The notes under the pieces: model-generated
What the model saw: only the letters and a program-made list of their open reading frames with translations
What the model was told of the DNA's origin: nothing
The model's database searches: none
Position numbers and translations under genes: made by a program
NCBI GenBank assembly: GCA_015490395.1
Contig: WFXX01000274.1
Coordinates: 1 to 8,477 of the forward strand
DNA: 8,477 nt
Source of the DNA: Gammaproteobacteria bacterium
Lineage (GTDB): Bacteria > Pseudomonadota > Gammaproteobacteria > DRLM01
Direction: 5' to 3'
Shown: positions 5,697 to 8,477 of the stretch, in pieces
Layout of the letters: every line of letters starts with the position of its first letter
Position numbering within the stretch: position 1 is the first letter of the stretch

Positions 5697-6951
5697 GGGA
5701 GGCGGCGGAGGGGCCGTTCTCGGGGAGGATGCACATGCGGCAGACCTGCACCCCTTGGCCGCTGCTCTTGGCCTCGTACATGGAGATGTCGGCGCAGCGG
5801 ATAAGGGACTCCTCGTCACTGCCGTGGTGGGGGTAGACGCTCAGCCCCACGCTGGCCCCCACGCGCAGCTCCAGTCCCCGGATAAAGAAAGGGGCGTTGA
5901 GCTGGTCCAGCACCTTGCGGGCGATCCGTAGCCCCCCTTCCTTGTCCGCGCCTAGCAGCAGCAGGGCAAACTCATCGCCCCCGAGGCGCGCGGCCAGGTC
6001 CGACTCGCGGATGACGTGCCGCAGCCGTGCGGCCACCTGCTGGATGAGCAGGTCCCCCACTTGGTGGCCGTGGGTGTCGTTGATCTCCTTGAAGCGGTCC
6101 AGATCCACCAGGAGCAGGGTGAAGGGCTCACCGCTGCGCCGGGAGGCGGCGATGGCCTGGTGCAGCCGGTCGTAGAAGTGGGCTCGGTTGGATAGGCCGG
6201 TGAGGGGATCGTGCAGGGCCTGGTATTCGAGGGCAGCGGCCAGGTCCACCAGGGTGCGGCGCATGTCCTCCAGGTCCTTGGCCAGGCTGTCCACCTCTCG
6301 CACGTGGGAGCGCAGGTCCAGGGACTGGTCGAAGCGGCCCGAGGCGATGGCCCGGGAGGCCTGGCGCACCCGGTCCAGGGAGCGGGTGACCTGGGCGCTG
6401 ACCAGGGCCACCAGCACCAGGGTCAGCACGATGTAGGCCAGCCCGATGTAGAGGGCGCGCCGATAGGCCAGAGCGATCTGCTGCCGGGTGGGCGTCTCGT
6501 CGTAGCCCAGGTGCAGCTCCAGGGGACGCCCGTCGGGCGCGGACAGGGGCAGGGCGATGTGGTAGATCTCGTCCCCGCCCTGGCCGAAGAAGAAGTCCTC
6601 CCGGAAGGGGTGAGACATCCCCGGTTGCGGGGCGGCGGCCACCACCTCGCCGGTGCGCCGGTCCACCACCTCGGCGTAAAGCACCCGCCCGGAGAGGCTC
6701 AGGTCCTCCAGGAGGGCCTGGGCCTGAGGCCCGAGGGGGTCGCTGCCCAGAGCCAGGGAGATCACGTAGGCTTGGCTGCGCACGTTGTCCACGAACTGGG
6801 CCTCATAGCCCCGCTGGACGATGTAGATCACCCCTCCGAAGAGCAGGGGCAGCAGGGCGGCGTGCACCGCCAGCATGCCCAGGATCATGCGGCCGCTGAA
6901 GCTCTCCAGGCGCCCGCGCAGCGCCTCCTTCAGGGTGCGGAGTCGGACCAT
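5656..6951 (-). CDS. Membrane-bound HAMP-GGDEF diguanylate cyclase
   Basis: This 431-residue enzyme should make c-di-GMP from two GTP. It has a first membrane helix (about 22-46), a periplasmic sensor region (about 48-164) with no recognised fold, a second helix (about 166-187), a HAMP-like linker (about 185-240) and a GGDEF domain (about 243-405). Catalytic features are intact: DPLTGLSNR at 248-256, the metal and GTP motif with Asp283, Asn291 and Asp300, and GGDEF at 324-328. The inhibitory I-site RESD (315-318) lies the standard five residues before GGDEF, so product feedback is expected. The C-terminal tail has a CxxC pair (Cys404, Cys407). The start ATG lies inside the upstream binding-protein gene (22-base overlap), and AGGAG at 6954-6958 sits only two bases before it, a tight spacing. 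Met22 is a less likely alternative because it would remove the basic N-terminus. Coupled translation with the upstream gene is likely. The signal sensed is unknown. Confidence 0.94.
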   Translation of the reverse strand: MVRLRTLKEALRGRLESFSGRMILGMLAVHAALLPLLFGGVIYIVQRGYEAQFVDNVRSQAYVISLALGSDPLGPQAQALLEDLSLSGRVLYAEVVDRRTGEVVAAAPQPGMSHPFREDFFFGQGGDEIYHIALPLSAPDGRPLELHLGYDETPTRQQIALAYRRALYIGLAYIVLTLVLVALVSAQVTRSLDRVRQASRAIASGRFDQSLDLRSHVREVDSLAKDLEDMRRTLVDLAAALEYQALHDPLTGLSNRAHFYDRLHQAIAASRRSGEPFTLLLVDLDRFKEINDTHGHQVGDLLIQQVAARLRHVIRESDLAARLGGDEFALLLLGADKEGGLRIARKVLDQLNAPFFIRGLELRVGASVGLSVYPHHGSDEESLIRCADISMYEAKSSGQGVQVCRMCILPENGPSAASLMGQPERDPAPTV

Positions 6952-7436
6952 AGCTCCTGCACGACCTTCAGGCCCAGCCGCCTGGCCTGGCGGGCCCAGA
7001 GATAGCTGACCGCCCCCGGCCGCCGGCGCAGGTGCTCGGCCAGGGCCTCCTCGTCCTGGAAGACGGGGGGGCGGGGCCGGCCCAGCCGGAAGGCCAGGGC
7101 CACCAGGCGGCGCTGGTAGTGCGCCTTGGACATGAACAGCACCTTCTGGAGAAAGACCTCCTCCAGGAAGGGATCGGCCGCATTGAGCACGGGCTGGAGC
7201 CGGAGCCCTTCCCGGGTCACCCGCCCGCCCAGGAACAGCAGCCGCACCTCCTGAGGGTTGAGCCGCGCGCCTTCGGGGAAATGGGGGCCGGCGGCCAGCA
7301 CCAGCCGGGCGCCGGGGGCCGCCCAGGCGGCCGCTCCCAGCAGCCAGGCAGGCAGCAGGGCGAGCAGGACGGCCAGCCGCCAGGCTCCCGGCCTCCGCCG
7401 CCTTCCCCTCGCACCCTGCTTCAGGGCCTCGTGCAC
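6930..7436 (-). CDS. Short secreted PstS-like substrate-binding protein
   Basis: This 168-residue protein has a basic N-terminus (GRRRRPGAWR at 11-20), a hydrophobic core (about 21-37) and likely signal cleavage around AWA/A at 39-40. The mature part resembles the short PstS-like proteins often annotated as phosphate ABC transporter substrate-binding proteins. NPQEVRLLFLGGR at 60-72 matches the family's helix leading to FLGK. LQKVLFMSKAHYQRR at 96-110 and a PP-x-V-x-x-(D/E)-E-x-L stretch ending in PGAVSYL at 140-146 match its C-terminal part. At under 130 mature residues it is about half the length of a true PstS, so it has perhaps one lobe only. No transporter genes lie nearby, so a binding or sensing role for the adjoining cyclase or barrel protein is more likely than uptake. 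The start is a GTG. The gene begins 24 bases after the barrel gene and overlaps the cyclase gene by 22. Ligand unknown. Confidence 0.78.
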   Translation of the reverse strand: MHEALKQGARGRRRRPGAWRLAVLLALLPAWLLGAAAWAAPGARLVLAAGPHFPEGARLNPQEVRLLFLGGRVTREGLRLQPVLNAADPFLEEVFLQKVLFMSKAHYQRRLVALAFRLGRPRPPVFQDEEALAEHLRRRPGAVSYLWARQARRLGLKVVQELWSDSAP

Positions 7437-7440
7437 GGGG

Positions 7441-7448
7441 CTCCCCTC
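7441..7448 (-). promoter_or_regulatory. Ribosome binding site supporting a GTG start
   Basis: Read on the minus strand this is GAGGGGAG, four bases before the GTG at 7436-7434. It supports the GTG as the start of the PstS-like gene, which has no ATG that would keep the basic part of the signal peptide. Confidence 0.5.
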
Positions 7449-7460
7449 AGCGCGCCGGGC

Positions 7461-8477
7461 TCATGGCAACAGCGCGCTCCATTGCAGCCGCCAGGAGTCG
7501 TGCCAGTGATGCCCGCCCAGCTCGCGGGTGCCCGCCACCTCCAGGGTGAGGGCCTGGCGGTGCCCCAGCTCCAGGCGCACGCCCCCCACGGCTTGGAAGA
7601 CGGCGGTGCCCGGGAAGAGACTCCAGTAAGGGTCGCCGCGCTCCAGGGCGTTGCGCTCAAGACGGGCATAGGGCCGCCAGCGGCCTTGCGGAAGGACCTC
7701 GCCTTGGAGGAAGGCGCCCCAGTGGCGATAGCGCGCCGAGCCGATGGGTGTGGCGGTGCGGTGGCGCAGGAGCTGGACGTTGGCCAGCCAGCGGGTGGGT
7801 CCCGCGCTGCGGTCGAGGAACAGCCCCAGGCTTTGTTGCCGCAGCTCCGCGACCGAGGGCAGGCGCCCAGGGATGCGGGCGTAGGCCAGGTGCAGCCCCA
7901 GCATGTCCGTGCCGAAGGCGTCGGGAAACCAGTTCCAGGATAGGGCCAGGGCCTCGCGCCGACCGCCGCCCGGACGTAGGGCCTCGGCCGGCTCCAGGCC
8001 TTCGCCGCTTAGGCGAGGACCCAGGCCGGCACCGGCCTGGAGCTGCCACTGGCCGGCCCCAGCCGGACGGGTCCACTCCGCCAGCAGACCCCAGAGGTGG
8101 GTGGGGAGCGGCCCGCCGTGATCGTCGAAGGCCATCAGGGAGGGGTCGGTGACCGAGGTCCGTAGGAAGGGCGCGTGGTGGAACAGCTCGTTCCAGTGCA
8201 CCGCCGGGCTGTGGAAGCGGCCCATCCAGAGCAGGACCGGGCCCAGCTCCCTCCCAAGCTGAAGCCGCTCCACGTGCCCTCCCTCGTCGGTGGCCAGGGC
8301 CTCGGCCAGCAGCCGCCAGCCCCGCCGCTCGGCCAGGAGGAAGGCGTCCAGGCCCAGGCGGGTGAACGCCTCGCGGTGCCCACCGTGGCCGACCTGGGGG
8401 TGGGGTGGGCTGCTGTGCTGCACCTGCTGGACGAAGGGGAACAGGACCAGGTCCGTTGCGGTGGCGGGGGCCATCTC
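7461..8477 (-). CDS. Outer-membrane beta-barrel (porin-like) protein, N-terminus missing
   Basis: The frame stays open through the window's right edge. The first in-frame ATG (8474) is not followed by a signal peptide, so the real start is upstream, outside the window. About 338 residues are visible. Numbered from that ATG, the protein has many alternating polar/aromatic stretches typical of barrel strands, for example WGAFLQGEV and GRWRPYARLER, and GGVRLELGHRQALTLEVAGT close to the end. A conserved-looking block at about 80-104 (LLWMGRFHSP, then WNELFHH) recalls GRF-x-x-P-x-G-x-W-N motifs of porin-like families. Histidines are unusually dense at 20-33 and 88-100. The protein ends in SALLP rather than the C-terminal aromatic residue expected for barrel insertion. 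It is first of the visible three genes, before the PstS-like and cyclase genes. The substrate and exact family are not recognised. Confidence 0.66.
   Translation of the reverse strand, partial: EMAPATATDLVLFPFVQQVQHSSPPHPQVGHGGHREAFTRLGLDAFLLAERRGWRLLAEALATDEGGHVERLQLGRELGPVLLWMGRFHSPAVHWNELFHHAPFLRTSVTDPSLMAFDDHGGPLPTHLWGLLAEWTRPAGAGQWQLQAGAGLGPRLSGEGLEPAEALRPGGGRREALALSWNWFPDAFGTDMLGLHLAYARIPGRLPSVAELRQQSLGLFLDRSAGPTRWLANVQLLRHRTATPIGSARYRHWGAFLQGEVLPQGRWRPYARLERNALERGDPYWSLFPGTAVFQAVGGVRLELGHRQALTLEVAGTRELGGHHWHDSWRLQWSALLP

Noticed and set aside
5690..5760. Terminator between the convergent operons
   Set aside because: No stable GC stem followed by a T run is visible on either strand, and the region is coding.
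4638..5819. A 393-codon minus-strand open frame opposite ccsA and the TPR gene
   Set aside because: Composition is that of an antisense shadow; it conflicts with clear TPR and WWD motifs on the plus strand.
6211..7943. Two plus-strand open frames of 264 and 303 codons (6211-7005 and 7032-7943)
   Set aside because: Gln/Gly/His-rich shadows of the cyclase, PstS-like and barrel genes, with no recognisable domain and no convincing Shine-Dalgarno sequence.

Overview
The window is GC-rich (about 70% by eye) and almost fully coding. It holds eight genes in two convergent operons, one on each strand, and both run off the window edges. GC content, signal peptides, an outer-membrane barrel and the gene families point to a Gram-negative bacterium. 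A proteobacterium, possibly a high-GC gamma- or betaproteobacterium with redox or lithotrophic habits, is the best guess; no rRNA or other marker fixes the lineage. No gap between genes exceeds about 25 bases, so there is no long non-coding stretch. I see no tRNA, rRNA, CRISPR array, insertion sequence or convincing terminator.

Left part (1-5696, plus strand): a five-gene cytochrome module. In order it holds the end of an NHL-repeat beta-propeller protein, a secreted c-type cytochrome with eleven CxxCH haem-binding motifs, a ResB-like and a CcsA/ResC-like protein (together a System II cytochrome c synthetase), and a membrane-anchored TPR protein. The first two genes overlap in an ATGA, and the others follow with gaps of 12-25 bases, each behind a strong Shine-Dalgarno sequence. 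The natural reading is that the operon carries its own haem-attachment machinery for one large multihaem cytochrome. The TPR protein would be an apocytochrome chaperone and the propeller a secreted partner. A role in extracellular or trans-envelope electron transfer is likely but inferred.

Right part (5656-8477, minus strand): a three-gene operon read towards the cytochrome module. It holds an outer-membrane beta-barrel protein (incomplete at the window edge), a short secreted PstS-like binding protein, and a membrane-bound HAMP-GGDEF diguanylate cyclase with intact catalytic and inhibitory sites. This looks like an envelope sensing unit with c-di-GMP output.

The last genes of the two operons overlap tail to tail by 41 bases, with no room for a terminator between them. 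The most notable content is the self-contained undecahaem cytochrome production module and its juxtaposition with a porin/binding-protein/cyclase unit.
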